From positions 372,001 through 436,000 of the forward strand of contig OY723305.1 in the NCBI GenBank assembly GCA_963210315.1: a stretch of DNA of 64,000 bases. Direction: 5' to 3'. The notes below the pieces were generated by a model. The model searched no databases and was not told the DNA's origin. It saw nothing but the letters and a program-made list of their open reading frames with translations. The DNA comes from Rhynchopus euleeides (lineage: Eukaryota > Euglenozoa > Diplonemea > Diplonemida > Diplonemidae). The position numbers and the translations under genes are program-made. How positions within the stretch are numbered: the first letter of the stretch is position 1; each line of letters opens with the position of its first letter. Positions 9,501 through 24,500 of this stretch are shown here, piece after piece.

Positions 9501-12500
9501 CCGTGGCCCCGACACAGACCAGAAGCGCCCGACGTACGACCGCCCGTCAGTGTCGTGCACGACGGCGTACAGGAACCTTCCGGATGTGAACATGCCGGCG
9601 ACGCTCGTCCCCATCAACAACCCCTCGCCGTAAGTGTGAACATGGATGCGGCCGACGTACGCCGCGCTGCGGGATGCGTGTGTCCCTTGGGCTGACTCTG
9701 CGCCTGTGCCTGTGCCTGTGCCTGCAGTGCGGAAGTCGACCGAATCTGTGTGCGGCTTCGACCACACGTTGATGGCCGCACCAAAGGTCCCGACCGGGAC
9801 CTCCCCAGCAGAGCTGAAGAAGATCTCAGTCGGCGCCCCCGTCTCCTGCGTCAGGTAGAGGTGGGCCGCCCCACGTGCGCCCGAAGGCACCACAGCCTCG
9901 CGGTGCCCGGAGCTGAAGGTGTAGGCCGCCCCGATCTGTGCGACACCCTCTGCGACAACAGCGTCGAGGCAGGCGTCGCCTGTGTACCCACTGGCACACA
10001 GGCTGCAGGAGGTGCCTGAGAAGTGCCCGCGCACGCCGTCGTTGAAGCATTCACAGGCCCCCGTCACCGTGTGGCAAGTCCCGTGGTTGTTGCACCTGCA
10101 GGCCTCGGTGCAGTGGGTCCCCCAGAACGACGCAGCACACGTCTTGCAGCGCGTGGCCTGGTCCCAGTGCCCGCGCACCTCGTCTTGATAGCACGTGCAC
10201 AGGGTTGCCGGTGTCGTGTCCACCCCGGGGGGCGGGCACACCCCATTCCCGTGGCACTCCTCCCCTGCGACGCAGTGCAGGTCGCAGGACCTGGAGGCCA
10301 CATCCCGGAAGTAGTTCACCTGGCACACGCACCCGCCATCCCCGCACTTCCCCTTGCCACAGAGGCCGTTGAAGCACTCCACCTGGCAGTCGGCCCCGGT
10401 GCGCCCGGTGACGCAGCGGTCGCAGAAGGATCCGGCGAAGCCTGCCTTGCACGACCCCTTCGTGCAGGTCCCGTCCTCCGACTCCTTGTCGCACACCCCA
10501 TTCACGCACTGGCAGCGCTTCGTGCAGGCCTCGCCGTACATCCCCTCCGCACACACGTTGCAGCTGTCCCCAGCCCAGAAGCCCTGCACGCTGTCGGAGT
10601 GGCATTCGCACGTCCCGGCACCGGAACAGCGCCCGTGCCCGTGGCACCCGGATGAATTCCCGGTCCCCGAGTCGCTGCACTGCACCCCGCAGTCGAGCCC
10701 GATGTACCCCGCGTCGCACAGGCACTGCTGGTGCAGGCTGGACGCGCGCGTGTCCCACACACACGCCCCCACATCCGGGCTGCACGTCGCCTCGCTGCAG
10801 GCATCGGGCTGATACGCAGAGCAGGTGGGGCCTGTGTAGCGGAAGTCGCAGTCGAGGCAGAAGTCGCCCGCCCACCGCCCCTCCCCCTCGCGGCTCCCCC
10901 GCACACACGCCCCCAGCGAGGCGCTGCCGAAGGCGCCGCGCGGCGTCCACGACACGTCCGCCCGCACGGAGGACGTCCTCGACAGCCCCTGCACCACGAG
11001 CACGCCGAACCCGGCTGCGAGGGGCGCCAGCTCTGCACACTGCACAGACGGCTGCAGCCCCACCTCGCTGCACAGGGCTGCCTGCGTGATGCTGCGCAGC
11101 GCTGGGGGGGCGAGCTCCGCCTGCTCCATCTTCTCCAAGTCGATGCGGGAGATGGGTCCCGCACCGCCTGCACTGTGCTCCGCACGCAGAAGCGGATGCT
11201 GCTCAGCAGCAGGTGCGGGTACACCGCTGCCAGTGCCCCCCTGCGTCACAGCAAGCAGGGCTGCGTGTGACGCGGAGGCACGTATGGCGTACCCAGCCTT
11301 CCGTGGGGCGCTGTTCCCGCTTTCACACCGCCCGTCAGCACAGTCCTCAGGCCAGCCCGCGTGGTGCTCGCGGGAGGTGAAGAGCCAGCGGCACCCGCCT
11401 GTGGCAGAGAGCAGGAGCGACACAGACGCAGCGCCTGTGCCGGAGTGTGCTGCGAGGGCATCCGCGTCGAGCGGCACCACCCATTCGGAGCCGAGCCCTG
11501 TTGGCCCCGTCCGCAACACCTCCGCGAGCACGGGCAGCGCAGAGAGGTTCCACAGCAGCACGTCGTCGGGTGTGAGGGGGGCCTCCACAGGCACGCCGTG
11601 CACCGCCTGCACGTCCACACCCGCATCAACAGGCAGCAGCAGCACGCGCAGCACCGCAGCGGTGGTCCCGTCGCACCGCCTTTCAGCCTCGCGGAGCACC
11701 AGTAGCGTCTGGCTGCCCGCCCCGCCCAGCGGGCCTGCGCCTGCGGTGGCGAAGGACACGACGGACACCGCCGTGGCAGACACGGCGAGGGGTGCCGGTG
11801 CCCTGCCGCAGCACGGCTCGTCGTTGAGGGCGCCGCATTCCCAGGCGGCGCAGGCGGCGGCGGTGGGGGTGCAAGTGGTGCCTGCGGTGCACCCCAGGTC
11901 CAGCGTCGTGTCGAATGCGGCAGGGAGCAGGTGTGTCGTGCCCACCCCCGGGGGTGCAGCGCCGTGCTCGCAGGCGTAGCCCCAGGTGCCCTCGGGGCAG
12001 AGGCACGCACCGCTGCCCAGCAGCCCGTCGCTGCAGGGGTGCCCCGAGCAGGGCACGGGGCGGCACTCGCTGCTGGTGGCATTCCAAGCGCAGGAGGGTG
12101 CGAGGCATGTCTGGCGGGACACCCCGCCGCACGCCGGCAGCGGGCAGCTCCTGACGCAGCCCTGCCCGTAGAACCCTGGGGCGCAGTCGTCGCAGTCGTT
12201 GCGCTGGGGCACCGCCTTCGGCTCCCACACGGCTGCGGTGCGTGGCCAGTGCTCGCGCCACGCAAACCCCCCGACACGGTAGGCATCACCGCCGGCAGCT
12301 CCCGTGCTCTGCGCCCAGGCAGACTGGAAGCCGGTGAACCACCACCCCGCGTGGGGTGCCTTCCAGGCATGCAGGGTGGAGTAGAGGGGCGGTGGCCCGT
12401 CGCGTGGGTACACCGAGGCGTCGCACAGGGCACACCCGGCAGGCCTGGGCACACCTGCCGTGGAGACGGGGCAGCCGCCTGTGTTGTCCGCAGCCTTGCA

Positions 12501-15500
12501 CACGCGGCCTGCCTGGCGTGCCGTGTCAGGCCAGACTGCCCCGGTGGTGGGCGAGTCCGTGTTGTAGGTAGGCGGGCAGCACTGGCGGCGGGGTGCACCC
12601 ACGCCGTCGGCGTCCCCGCCCCTCAGCACGGGTGACACCGTGCCGTCGTCATCCACCCGGTGCAGCACGCGGGTGCACCCTGCGTAGGCAGGCACGTTGG
12701 CGCCGCTCATCACGTTTGTGTGCATCCCCTCGCCCCCGGAATCCCACCGCACCCACTGCGAACGGCCTGGCGCGTTGCACGGCACGGAAGGGCCGGGGTC
12801 GAGCGAGGGGCTGTCGTAGGTCGCATTCAGCTCTGTCGCGTTGTAGGCCCAGAAGTACAGCGCCCCCTCCCACACCACCTGCACGTTGATGTCGACAGGC
12901 GCTCCCGGGCGCCACAGCGCTGTGGTGTGCCATGCGCCGGGCGTGGTGCCTGCGGTGCTGGTGTAGTACAGCGTCTGCTGCTCCGGCGCCAGGAACTGCG
13001 GGGCAGGGTGCTGCACGCCTGCCTGCGTGTGGTTCGTGAGGTGCACCCCGATGTTGGTCGCCCCGCCGTCGTGCCCGACCCACACGAACCCTGTGCGTCC
13101 CGGCGTCCGCACCTCCCGCAGCCAGACAGGGTCGCTCGACACCTGTGGGCCGTTGGGATCGTGGACCAGCGTGGCCACGCCTGTGCTGCTGTTGCCCAGG
13201 TGCACGGCGTACAGCTCCACGTTGCCCCGCCCTGGGTTGAGGCACGGCATCGTCTTCTGGAACACGTGCAGCACAGTGTCCTGCGTGCACTCAGGCTGCG
13301 CCAGGCAGCCAGGCTCCTGCTGCCCCGTGTGCTGCACAGACGTGTCGAGCGCCAGGGGCAGCACGAGGTGCCCACCTGCCGCCACCATCCCGGCAGGGCC
13401 CTTGTGCAGGGGGGACAGGAAGGGCGTGTACGTCGCACCCGCAGTGTCGACCAGCGTCACACGCGCTGCTGCCGCGGTGCTGCGGGCAGCAGGCTGCCAG
13501 CGGTGCAGCCCCACGCCGCCCACCCCATCGTCGAACAGGAAGGCCACAGACCCGCCAACCGCCGTGAAGCCCGGGTGGTTCTGCTGGTGCGTGCAGGGGT
13601 CCACGTTCTGCCCCTGCGCCGCAGCGATGCGGCGCTCCCCCTCCCCGTCAAACACCCACACGTCCAGCCGCGTGGCACGCGCGTACCTGGGGGGGCCGGA
13701 GGCACCTGCACCCGCACAGCCCAGCGTGGACGCCTTGCCCGCACACGGCGGGTCGCTCGGTGCGTACCGCATGTGCACGGCGCTGCTCTGGGCAAGGTAG
13801 AAGGTGTAGTCGCGCCCCCCCACCCTCACCACGGTGACATGTGACACGAACACGCTGGTCTTCCCGGCACGCCAGATCTGCACAAGCGCCCCCGACCTGC
13901 TGTCCAGTGTGGCCGCAAAGAGCTGCGGCAGGCCCCCCCCGCCTGCAAGGGCGGGGATGGGGAGGTGCGCGCTGGCGAACACAAGCATCCTCCCCGAGAG
14001 TGCCGTGCTGCCGCTGCCCGCCCATCCTGCCGGCAGGTCCATCGCCGCGAGCTCCTTCGCCCGCGTGAACACATCCATGTTGGCAACGCTGTCGATGTTG
14101 CTGGTGTTCGGGAGCACGGACGTCCCGAGGCGTGACGCAGCACGCGTTGCCCACAGGCCGCGCGAGCTGCCAGTGCCAGACCCCAGCTGTGCGTCGAGGG
14201 CATACCCCTTGGTGTGGAAGATCTCGCGTGCACCCTGGTATGCACCGTTGCATGCACCCGGCTGGGCCCCACCCGCGCTCTCCACGTCCCCCACCGCCAG
14301 GAAGTACATATGCTCCCCGACCTGTGTGAAGTCCACCGCATCCTGGAACATCATGTCCCCAGGGCACACGCAGGAGGCCCCGGTGCCGCACCGCTTGCTG
14401 AGCTGCGCATCTCCGGACGCAACATCGGCGTGGATATACCGCAGCAGCTTGCGGCTGTGCGAGGCATCGCCGTCGCCGCTGTTTGCGAGCGCCTCCGGGG
14501 AGTCGAACGTGTGTGCCGCGTAGAAGGGGTGCAGGTGCTGCGCCTCCGACCTGCCCCCGTCCTCCAGCGACAGGAAGAGGCGCGAGGGCTGCCGCCTGCC
14601 CCTGTGCCGCACGACAAGCTCCGCGCCCTGCACCGCGGCGGGGCACGCCCCTGCCCCGGGCACCACCACGAACGACACGTCGAACGTCGCATTCTGGATC
14701 CCGCCCGACACGCGCCTCAGCCAGGCACCCACGTCCACCTCATGCTGCTGCACGCCAGGGGCGGCAGGGGCCTGCCGCCACCACCCCACCTGCGAGAGCA
14801 GCTCTGCAGGGGCCGCGCTGCGGACATCCCAGCCCCACTGCAGCTGTTTGGCCTCGGCAGGGCTGTCCGCTGCACCATGCAGCACCCCCGCAAGGCGCGT
14901 GCTGTCCCAGGTGTACTGGAGGCTCGCCGCCTGCGGCACACACGCCCCTGCCACACAGGCAAGGCGCTCCGTCGCATCGCTGCTCGCCTGCTGCGTCCAG
15001 CACCGGCACAGCCCGCCCTGCAGGCGCATGCGCCCCGAGGGGGGGCCGGGCACAGCCCAGCTGACACGGCAGGGGTCTGAGGCATCGCCGGGCTGGTCGG
15101 GCGGCGGCGCGTCGCACCGCGGCTCTGATGAGGTGGACACACAGCGCCCGAGCAGGCAGAAGGCGGTGTCGCCGCTGCGGCAGACGCAAGTCTGCGACAC
15201 GGGGTCCAGCTCGGCTGACGGGCCGCACCCCAGAGCCTCCCCCGGCAGCACGGCACGCCCGCAGGGGAGCACCCCGGGCTGCCACCAGTCGCCGGCAGGC
15301 ACCGAAGGGCTGCCCCTGCTGGCGGGAGGGCCCCGCGCAGTGCCCTCGGGCAGCGTGGCGTAGACGTGGAAGGGCTGCGCCCCGGTGCACCCCTCCAGCA
15401 CGGTGGTGTTGATGCGCAGCCGGGCGTGGTCCAGGTCACCGGGCCCGGCGGCAGGCAGGCCGCGCCAGCTGACCCAGGCGCGGCTGCTGTTGCCCTGGTG

Positions 15501-18500
15501 TGCTGCAGGCGCGCAGCCCTCCAGCAGGCCTGTGGCGTCAGCGAGGCGCAGACACCACGACGCAGGGTGCACGTCGGACCCGCCGGGCCCGCTGCACCGC
15601 CCACCCTCGCACACGGTGGGGGCAGGGGCCCACGCCCCGTCGCGCTGGTTGTGGTGGCACACACAGGGGGTGCCCTCTGTTCCGGCGGAAGCAGCGCCTG
15701 TGCATGTGCCGTGCCCGCTGCAGCACGCCTGGGAGCAGTCCGCCCCGCTGTAGCCGGGGGTGCACAGGCAGCGCCCAGCGGCAGCAGCCGTGTCGAAGGT
15801 GCAGGAGCCATGCCCCGAGCACACAGGGGCCAGCTCCCCTGGGGCGAGCGCCCCCTTGGTGTAGATCCCCTCCTGCCCAGGGCAGGCGACAAACGCCAGC
15901 CAGACGTCCGCATCCTCCCCGTTCTGGCCGGACAGCCCGGTGACATTCACAGCGACAGGTGCCTCCGCCTGCACGGGGAACACCGCCACAGCAGCATCCC
16001 CGATGTCCAGAGATCTGCCGAAGCCTGCCTCGGCAGACGGCCCGATGAAGTCGGTGCAGGTGCTCCCCGAGAATCCTGCCTTGCACTGCAGGCAGCTGTG
16101 GCGCTGGTCCCAGAACCCGTTGGTGGGGTCTTTGAAGCACTCACACTGGGTGGGTGGCGCAGTGGCGGCCGCGGCGGCTGCCACAGAGGCGTAGTCGTAG
16201 TCGCCTTCACAGGGGGCGTTGCCTGCACAGCAGAGGCCCCGCCCGTGGCAGCACGCCTGCACTGCAGTGAGGGAGACGCCGACGGACAGGGGGGCTGCAG
16301 CCTGCACAGAGAGCTGCATCCACGACATCAGGCTGGACACACCGAAGTCGCAGGTGAGGGTGGCCTGCTGACCGGGCGGCACCTCGTCAGGCGTGCACTG
16401 CGAGGTGCACTCGTAGGCGGTGCCGGAGAAGGAGGCGCAGTCTGTTGGCACCACCACGATGGGCATGCTCACGCCCTGTGCCCCGCTCTTGGCATGCACG
16501 AAGCGGATCAGGTAGCGCCCTGTGCGTGTGATCCCGATGCCGGAGAAGGCGATGTCCGTCTGCCCAGCGCCAGCAGGGATGTCCACCCCCAGTGCGGCGC
16601 TGCCGACGAAGGTTGCCGTTGTGTTGGAGGTGCAGTCCCGCTCGTCCCACAGCGCGTCCTGCAGGCCTGCTGCGGATGTGTTGGAGAGGGTGTGGACGTC
16701 GCGCTGTGAGTCGATGCTGACCGCCTCTCCGCACTCCAGCAGCAGCGGCACGATGCGGTCGTTGTTGAGGTAGACGTCGCGCCCCACCTCGTCCTGCACG
16801 GCGATGGCGAAGTGCAGCGCGTCGGCCCCCTCCACCACACCGGCGCCTGCGATGGCAACCGCGCCGCGTGTCGTGGACTGCGTCGTCACGGAGAGGCGTG
16901 AGGGCAGCAGCATGCGCGGCAGCAGCTCCGACGTCGGCATCGCGGTTGCGGTTGCGGTTGCGGTGCGCAGATCGCCGAACCCCAGCACGTGCACCCGGTG
17001 CTCCTCAAAGAGGAGTGTCGGAGGGGTGACCCGCAGCGCCACAGAGCCCGCAAGCCCTGCGACTGCGGTGAAGGCGGTGCCGCTGCCGAGCGCGCCGACC
17101 GGGGCGGGGCCCGGGCCGAGATCCTGCACTGCGCCCTCGGCGAAGGCCTGCCACAGGGAGGAGACTGCGGCGCGTGACGCCGCCACCTGCCCCGACCCTG
17201 GGCCTGCAGGGGTGTAGCCGCCAGGGAGGGATGCGAGCAGGCCTTCCCAGCAGGTGCACTGCACGGTCTCCCCGCAGCAGCGCTCGGCAAAGCGGCTGAT
17301 GGAGCGGAGGCGTGACCCCGACACCAGCACCAGGGAGCCGAAGGCGGTGCCCACGGCGTCCCACGATGTGTTGCGCGTGGTGTCGCGGCAGGGCGGCTGC
17401 CGTGCGCTCCACTGGCACTGCGGGTCGTACTGCGGGTCGAACCCGTTCAGCCGGGAGGGCTCGCCCAAGACCTCCAGCGACCACGACCAGGGCAGCGCGA
17501 AGGCGTCGGAGATGTCGCCGCTGCCCTGCAGGGAGAAGACAAGCCTGTCCACACCAGAGGCGTAGCACACGCGCTGCCCCTTCACCAGCAGCAGCTGCTG
17601 CAGGGCCCCGGCCCGGGCCTGGACGTACACCGCACCGTCGTAGTCTGTGTCGTAGGTCGGGCCGAACACAGCCTCAGAGGCGCATACATCGAGCCCTGCC
17701 GGCTGGTAGTAGTCCCTGATGTAGGCCTCGTGGTGCAGGGTGAAGGCTCCCTGCACCACGGCGCGTGTGGGGTCGGGTGCGAACCTGTACACGTACACCT
17801 TCCCGCCCCGGAGGACGTGCAGGTAGTATTCGTCGACGGAGGCGGCGCGGTCGCTCATGATGGGGCCGTAGTACGCAGCCTGCACGGTGCCTGCGGAGGG
17901 CTGCAGAGGGGGCAGCGGCTGCACCGCGGCGCCAGGGAGGCTGTGCATCACACGCACCTGCACGCGTGTCAGGAGCTCTGCAGACCCTGCAGACAGCACC
18001 AGGGAGACGTGCGACTGGGGCGCGATGCTCCACGGGGGTGAGGTCCAGCCGGCCGCCTGCAGGTCCTTGGTGGCCTGGTAGGCAAGCGGGACGTACGTCT
18101 CGTTGCAGAACATCCCGTACCTTCCGGGTGCGCAGCTGTCCGCGCACGTCGGGCCCGAGAGCATCCCGAGGCAGAAACACCGCTCCAGGGCTGGGTTGTA
18201 CGACCCGCAGGCGACATCCCCGCACTGTGCACAGCGCAGTGAGCACGCAGGTGCACGTGTCTCCGCCAGGTCGGGGAAGGTGACGTTGGTGGTCCACACC
18301 TGGCTGCCGTACTCCGGGAACGAACCCTCTGCGCACTGCGTGCAGTCGACGTCGCCAGAGGCGCTGGAGCGCCCGTGGTTTGCGGAGCAGCGGCACATCG
18401 AGCTGGGCACCTGCACCACACGCCCCGACTCCCTGTCCAGCATGCTGCGCGGGGGCTTTGCCGTGGCACACTCGCCGTGCGGCAGCCCGTCAGCAGCAGT

Positions 18501-21500
18501 GCGCCCACACACGCACTCCACCTCCGTGTTGGGGTGCAGGCACACACGCACCGTCACCGTCGCACTCCCTCCGGTCGCGCGAACGGACACCGCCAGCGGG
18601 CCGCACGACGCAACGGTGCATGTCGCCGTCGACGCCTCCGTCCCAAACGGGGTGAGGCAGTGGTACTGCGCCACAGAGCTGTTGAACATCGGGCCGGTGA
18701 GCTTCGGCAGGCCCCCCACCATCGCGGCGAGGGTTGCCTCCCCCGACACCATGTACTTCGTCACAGACACCTTCTGGAAGCCCTGCAGGTCCACGGTGTT
18801 CGCCGCACGCGCGGGGTACACCCGGGTCCACGTCTCACCCTCCGCAACCGACACCGCGATGTCCTCGTAGTCCCCCTCCGTGCACTGGAACGCAGAGCTA
18901 GTCGACCCGCGGCAGGGGTTGCACTGCACCACCTTCCCGGAACCGAAGTAGTCCACGCTGATGGGGCACTGCTCGTCATAGGCGTGCGGGTCCTCGGGGG
19001 CGGGCGGCGGCGGCGGCGCATCCACAGCTGCTGGGTCTCGCCTGCACAGGCAGGGGGTGGCGAGGGTGCACAGCCCGAAGCCCTCGTGGAGTGTCACGCA
19101 AACACCCGCCTGCACGCGGCAGCCCCGCGCGAGCGTGCACGACGCGAGGTCGAGCCCGGGGCACAGGTTGGGCGGCACAGACCACACGGCGTAGGGCTGT
19201 GCCTTCTTCAGATCCCCATCCACCGGCAGGACCACGCTGCAGCCACCGCCCCACTGCTCATCCCCGGTGAGCGCCGACGTGTAGCCGCTCCCATCCAGAC
19301 GCCCTGTGTACGGGGGGCGCACGCCGTCCAGCCCCTTCACGGGGAAACCCCCCCAGCGGGGCAGAGCCCCGGTCCCAACAGCCACGCCGTAGAACAAGCA
19401 TGCGGCAGCACGGCACTCCGCCTCGTCTGTGATGTCGATGATGGTGCTGGCGATGGGGCCGGCTGGCACACCCGTGTGTGAGACAGGGGCACCCACACCG
19501 CAGCCGGGGCCGCTGTCCTGCAGGTAGTACTCTGTGGCGGGGGCTGCGAGCGGGGGGCATTCGGCGGCGTCGACAGGCAGCACGGGGGGTCCCATGTCCT
19601 TCCTGCAGACACACCGTATGCCGCGGAGGGCGCTCTCCTTGCAGCTGGTGGTGCTGGGGGTGTTGCCGGAGGAGAGGAAGGTCGCACCGCCGAACATGCA
19701 TTCTGTGCCGACGCCGTGTGTGCACCGCGCCGTGCAGCCGGCGGGGATGGGCCCGTCTGACGTCGCCGGGATGTCCGCGAAGAACTCTGTGTCCGAAGCG
19801 GCACACAGGGCGATGCGACACTCACCCTCATCCGCCATCGTCACCATCCCTGCCTCCTCGCATGTCGCCGCCTCCGTCACGAAGACATACTCCAGCAGGC
19901 GTGCCACACCTGCTGTCTGCACAGCCCTCTGCGATTCACGCGCTGCAGGGCTCTGCCACTGGGATGCAGGCTTGTCTGTGAGGTTGTACGACGCACGCCT
20001 GCTTTCGGTGCAGGTCTCGAGGAATCCACCACCGCACGGGGAGTAGCAGGCGGTGCCCTCGGTGTCGTCGATGCAGCGCCCGTCGCCCCCCACGGAGCAC
20101 TCACCCTGGCAGCCGCGGCAGCCGTCGGAGTAGGTGCACTTGTCCTCGAGGTAGGCAAAGCACACGGCGTGTGCCAAGCCGTCGCCCCCGGAGGGGAGGG
20201 CGAAGGCCGCACCTCGCGAGAGGAAGGCAAGCACCCCGGCGCTGGTCCTCAGCTCCTGCGGCTCGTCGGCACGCACTTCGCGTGCCAGGATGCACTGCGG
20301 CCCGCCCGCAGCCCTGCCGATGAAGGCCACCCCCTTCACGTAGCAGGTGTCGCGTGCCGCAGCAACACCCACACGCTTGCATTCCTCCTGCAGAACAGCA
20401 TCCCCTTCGTACACGCCGCCCGATGAGTGCGTCAGGCTCATCCCGTACTCAGTGTAGTAGCGCCCGGCAAGGTTGATGCAGCGCCCGATCCCTCGGTAGG
20501 CCAGCGAAGGGCGGGTGGAGTTGACATCGATGATCCCATCAGGGGTGGGGACAGGCGTGATGACGACAGGTGCCTCCGTCTGCAGCACGCACAGCCCGGT
20601 CGCGGCGTCGCATGCGGCCCTCCCGCAGGAGCAGAACCCATCCAGCGCCACGAAGGGTGTGTTGCGCGAGTCGGGTGCCTTCTTGCAGACCCCAGTCCTG
20701 CTGGGCTGGAACCCACACCATCCCACCTTCCGGGCAGCTGTCGGGTCGCTGGACAACGCCTGGCACAGCCCGCCCCCACGCCCTGCGTGGAGGAAGGGGT
20801 AGGCCAGCGGCTTCGGCACAGGGGGGAGCGCCTCCGTGTCGTAAGCACAGTGGGCCTTGGTGTAGGTGTCGAAGAAGGAAGAGGGCACTGCGGTGCAGCT
20901 GCCTGACCTGGCAAGCCTGCACTGCGATCTGCGGTCCCAGCTGAAGTAGTTGCAGGAGGTGTCCGCCGTGCAGGCCGCGTCACACTCCTCCGCAGACACG
21001 GCACCGACGGGTTCCGACCCGTCGCACTCTGTGTATGTCTGCACCGCACCCTTCAGCCCGCATCCCGACGGCCTCCGCTGATGCACGCACACAGTTCCTG
21101 TCGTGTCAGACACTTCGGTGGCACACACGCTGCAGTCCGCCAGCGGGTTGCCCAACGTGGCTGGCTTCTGGTCTGTGCACCAGCATGCCTGGCCTGCGCC
21201 GTTCCCCTCGTGCCTCAGGAGGTAGTGCCGGTATGCGAAGCACCGTGCATAGCAGTAGGTGTGTGTCGCAGCACCCCCAGCCTCGGGGCGGAAGGGCCCC
21301 ACAGGGGAGTCCAGGTGGGCCGCGCTGAAGCACCCCTTCCAGGTGGCAACCTCGGGCGGCGGGAGGGCCTGCCGGCAGAGGGCCAGGCAGCGCCCCCCTG
21401 CCGTGGGGCAGGTGATGTCTGCGGCGTCGGTGCTGCCGCCCTGGGTGTAGTGCAGCGAGCCCTGCTTTGCGTTGAACCAGCAGCCGTGCGGATCGCCCGA

Positions 21501-24500
21501 AAGGGGGCCGGTTGCAGGCTCTGTGAAGAGCAGCCCCGCAGCAGCGGCAGCAGCACGGCACTCCGTGGCGTTGCCGACGTGCAGCCCTGCCGGGCAGGTC
21601 TTGCCACCCTCCAGCCTGTGTGTGCGGCGGAGGCGCAGCGAGCAGGACGCTGTGTCGCCCGCACGGCACTGCGATGCCTCGAGCTCCGACGTCCACGGTG
21701 TTGTTTGGAGGCGGCATTCCGATGCACCGCAGGCAGTTGTGTTGACAGAGATGTGCGTTGTGGCGTGGCACGTCTGCAGCTGCGCGCACATGTCACGGCA
21801 GGTCTCCTCCGACACGTCGCACACCGGTGCGATGCCCGCCTCCGCCTGGTGGTCGGCGAGGGGCGTGCTGCCGAAGTAGCAGCATCCTCCCTCGGGAGCG
21901 CGCCCCACATCCACATGCCGGCTCTTCAGGTGGCACCCCTCACACGCGCCGGGCGCAGTGCCGACAGATGTTGCGTTGATGTGGTGCACGCATGTGCCAC
22001 CCCCTGCGGTGCGCCACTCGGATGCGGCGCAGAAGGCATCCTGCAGGCACCCCGCAGCGCACGCCTGCTGGCTGCTGCTGCCCGCCTGCACAGCCTCAGA
22101 CCCGGATGGGCAGGCGCAGCACTCGCTGCCCAGCGGCAGCATCTCCACGCCTGGCTCGCTGGCGGCGTTGCGGACAAAACACTCGACACTGTCGCCCGAC
22201 GCCTGCACAGCGGAGGGCACCATGCCGGAGCCGGTGCCCCCCACAAGCGGCCACAGCGGGTTCGCCACCTGCCCGAAGGGCACCAGCAGGTCGCAGGAGG
22301 TGCGGCTGCCCCCTGCTGTGCGCAGCTGGTACCCTGTGCATGCGGCGAGGGACAGGCATTCGCCACGGCACCGCGACAGCTGCAGCTCGGCGGGGAGCAG
22401 CTGCAGCGGCATGCGGTAGGCATTGATGGCCTGCCGCCCCTCTGCATCGAGGCACACGCCGCCCCCGAGGGATGTGAAGCCGGATGTCTCCGGCTGCTGC
22501 AGCGCGCCGTCCGTGCAGGGCGGCTGTGGGCACACTGTGGAGCCGCCGCCGCATTCCGCACCCCAGGGCTGCGAGCAGCACTCCCCGCCTGCCTCGGAGG
22601 CGAAGGGGAAGGGGGGCGGGCATTGCGTGGGTGTCCCTTCCGCAGGGCGCGTCCCCCCGTAGACAAGCCGTGTGAGGGTGGCGGTTGCGCAGTAGCCGCT
22701 TGCCTGCACGCAGTACCTTTCGCCGTGCAGCACTGCAGAGGCAGTGTAGGTGTAGTGGTCGTTGTTCATCCCGCCTGACGTGTCCTGCCATGAGTACCTG
22801 AGCTCCGGCCCACGGAGTGACACCGTGAAGCTCCCACCGGAGAGTGCCGTGAAGCGCCCGACCCCGCCTGCGTCGATGTTCAGCACATCGGTGGTGACTG
22901 GCCCCCCGTCAGATGGGGTGTAGGCGACAATCCACACACCCGTGAGTGGGGAGAAGATGGGCAGCGACAGCGACAGGGTTGGCGTGTCCGTGGTCGACAC
23001 GGAGGGGGTCACGGAAGACGTGAGGGAGACGCTTTGGGACGGGGTGGCGGTCAAGGAGAAGGTGAATGACAGCGAGCCCACGGTGGCAGAAGGTGTTGGA
23101 GAAGGCGTCGCCGACACTGTGGCAGAAGGGAGCGTCAGGGACAGCGTGGCAGAACCCAAAGCGGTGATGCTCGCAGAAACAGTCCTGGTCATAGTGGGGG
23201 TCGGTGTAACAGGCATTGTCACGGAGTGTGTCAGGGAAGGTGTTGCACTGCTGGTCCGAGAGAGTGTCACAGATACAGTGGGCGTCGCAGATGGAGACGG
23301 GGTCACAGACAGGGTGTCAGATGCAGTCGGCGTCGCAGTGTCGGTACGGCTGTCTGACAGGGTAGCCGTGGGTGATGGTGTCGCACTGGCAGTCACACTC
23401 CGTGTCACAGATGGTGTGAGGGTGGCGCTCTGTGTGCCGGTAGCACTCCATGAAGGGGTGGCCGTTGGCGTTGTGGTAGCAGAAGGTGGAGTGCTGACTG
23501 TGCTCGTCTGTGTCGCAGACAACGTTCCCGTCGATGTCGGTGTGCGAGTCGCAGACGGAGACACAGTGAGGGAAAACGACACTGTGCCGCTTGGAGTCGC
23601 CGTCACGGTCACAGTCTGTGAAAGGAATTCTGTCACAGAGGGAGACAGCGTCAGGGAACCTGTTGCAGTCGTCGTCAGCGATTGAGTCAGAGACAGTGTT
23701 CCGGTGCTGGATGGAGACGGGGTCACAGACAGGGTGTCAGATGCAGTCGGCGTCGCAGTGTCGGTACGGCTGTCTGACAGGGTAGCCGTGGGTGATGGTG
23801 TCGCACTGGCAGTCACACTCCGTGTCACAGACACTGTTTCAGAGAGAGTAACTGTTGATGTCAGGGTCCCACTCAGGCTCCGTGTGACAGATGGTGTGAG
23901 GGTGGCGCTCTGTGTGCCGGTAGCACTCCATGAAGGGGTGGCCGTTGGCGTTGTGGTAGCAGAAGGTGGAGTGCTGACTGTGCTCGTCTGTGTCGCAGAC
24001 TGTGTTCCCGTCGGTGTCGGTGTGCGAGTCACAGACGGAGACACAGTTCGCGTCACGGACAACGTCGATGACACCGACACAGTGAGGGAAGACGATACTG
24101 TGCTGCTTGGAGTCGCCGTCACGGTCACAGTCTGTGAAAGGGATTCTGTCACAGAGGGAGACAGCGTCAGGGAACCTGTTGCAGTCGTCGTCAGCGATTG
24201 AGTCAGAGACAGTGTTCCGGTGCTGGATGGAGACAGGGTCACAGACAGGGTGTCAGATACAGTGGGCGTCACAGTGTCGGTACGGCTGGCTGACAGGGTA
24301 GCCGTGGGTGATGGTGTCGCACTGGCAGTCACACTCCGTGTCACAGACACTGTTTCAGAGAGAGTAACTGTTGATGTCAGGGTCCCACTCAGGCTCCGTG
24401 TGACAGATGGTGTGAGGGTGGCGCTCTGTGTGCCGGTAGCACTCCATGAAGGGGTGGCCGTTGGCGTTGTGGTAGCAGAAGGTGTAGTGCTGACCGTGCT

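Noticed and set aside
6000..18200. Many 100-540-codon frames overlapping both giant genes
   Set aside because: They are shadow frames in GC-rich DNA. The same ones recur at offset 45800 in the duplicate because the DNA is duplicated, not because they are selected.
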